Source: Eubacteriaceae bacterium (lineage in GTDB: Bacteria > Bacillota > Clostridia > Lachnospirales > Lachnospiraceae). Taken from it: DNA of 64,000 nt. The notes beneath the pieces are model-generated. The model did no database searches. It saw only the letters and a list, made by a program, of their open reading frames with translations, and was not told where the DNA came from. The stretch is from contig CAJTCR010000021.1 in assembly GCA_910574915.1 (NCBI GenBank), forward strand, positions 21,721 to 85,720. Reading direction: 5' to 3'. The position numbers were made by a program, and so were the translations under genes. Shown here piece by piece: positions 63,824 to 64,000 of this stretch (the first letter of the stretch is position 1; each line of letters starts with the position of its first letter).

Positions 63824-63889
63824 TGGGAGGCGGGGTCCTTTCTGTAGTTTTATGGGAGGTGGTACTATGGAGAATGAGTGCATTTTTCT

Positions 63890-64000
63890 TATAAGAAGGG
63901 ACGCCGGGAGCGGGGATTGGCACCCCCTGGCGGCGTCCGTTCCAGAATGGTAGAAACACTAAGTATTCTTCCAAAGCCGCCGCCAGGGGGTGCCAATCCC
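63890..64000 (+). repeat. R element copy L (plus orientation, miniature, cut by window end)
   Basis: The arms 63913-63934 and 63979-64000 are a perfect 22-bp inverted repeat up to the end of the window. Between them lie only about 44 bases, so the whole central region of the normal element is missing. Confidence 0.75.

Overview
The window looks like a chromosomal segment of a Gram-positive anaerobe of the Clostridia, most likely a Lachnospiraceae-type gut bacterium of intermediate G+C. This rests on strong AGGAGG-type ribosome binding sites, wall teichoic acid genes, BlaI/BlaR1, glycogen enzymes, many secreted Big_2-type proteins, a eukaryote-like isoleucyl-tRNA synthetase and a short holin-like type I toxin. 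The species cannot be named from the sequence alone.

Layout. 1-7.1 kb: cell-surface glycan genes (sugar-nucleotide epimerase end, two polysaccharide pyruvyl transferase family proteins) and a secreted 5'-nucleotidase. 7.9-12.1 kb: a wall polymer cluster with tarI, tarJ and two CDP-polyol phosphotransferases. 13.3-16.5 kb: a BlaI/BlaR1 pair and a Fic protein. 16.8-23.0 kb: an M13 metallopeptidase with Big_2 domains, an ACT protein/PaaK-like ligase pair, a nucleotidyltransferase and a UDP-glucose dehydrogenase that has lost its middle. 23.2-33.8 kb: a Q/N-rich DUF4190-type protein, ileS, glycogen phosphorylase, a methyltransferase and a glycogen debranching enzyme. 33.9-34.3 kb: a complete type I toxin-antitoxin module, visible down to both promoters. 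34.4-41.1 kb: MBOAT and SGNH proteins for surface O-acylation, a serine recombinase and a large secreted protein. 42.3-44.0 kb: a PAP2-GDPD fusion. 45.9-60.6 kb: one long operon of nine genes built around a 1113-residue tubulin-like GTPase, with two VWA membrane proteins, a zinc-ribbon P-loop GTPase, a GAP1-like membrane protein, two unrecognised soluble proteins, a small membrane protein and a secreted pseudo-amidase. 60.8-63.8 kb: a transglutaminase-like secreted protein and a TIGR01212-type radical SAM protein.

Two things stand out. First, the tubulin-like operon, whose parts suggest a GTP-driven machine at the membrane/cell wall interface. Second, a family of noncoding elements (called R here) present in at least ten near-complete or complete copies plus fragments. 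Each core is a large imperfect palindrome of almost constant 230 bp, closed by a 30-33 bp helix. The helix sequence differs between copies while its pairing is kept. In five intergenic gaps a plus-strand copy is followed by a minus-strand copy. The best preserved copies are about 335 bp and end in CTAG; one is inserted into a CTAG of another copy. They behave like a mobile element, and their covariation also suits a structured RNA.
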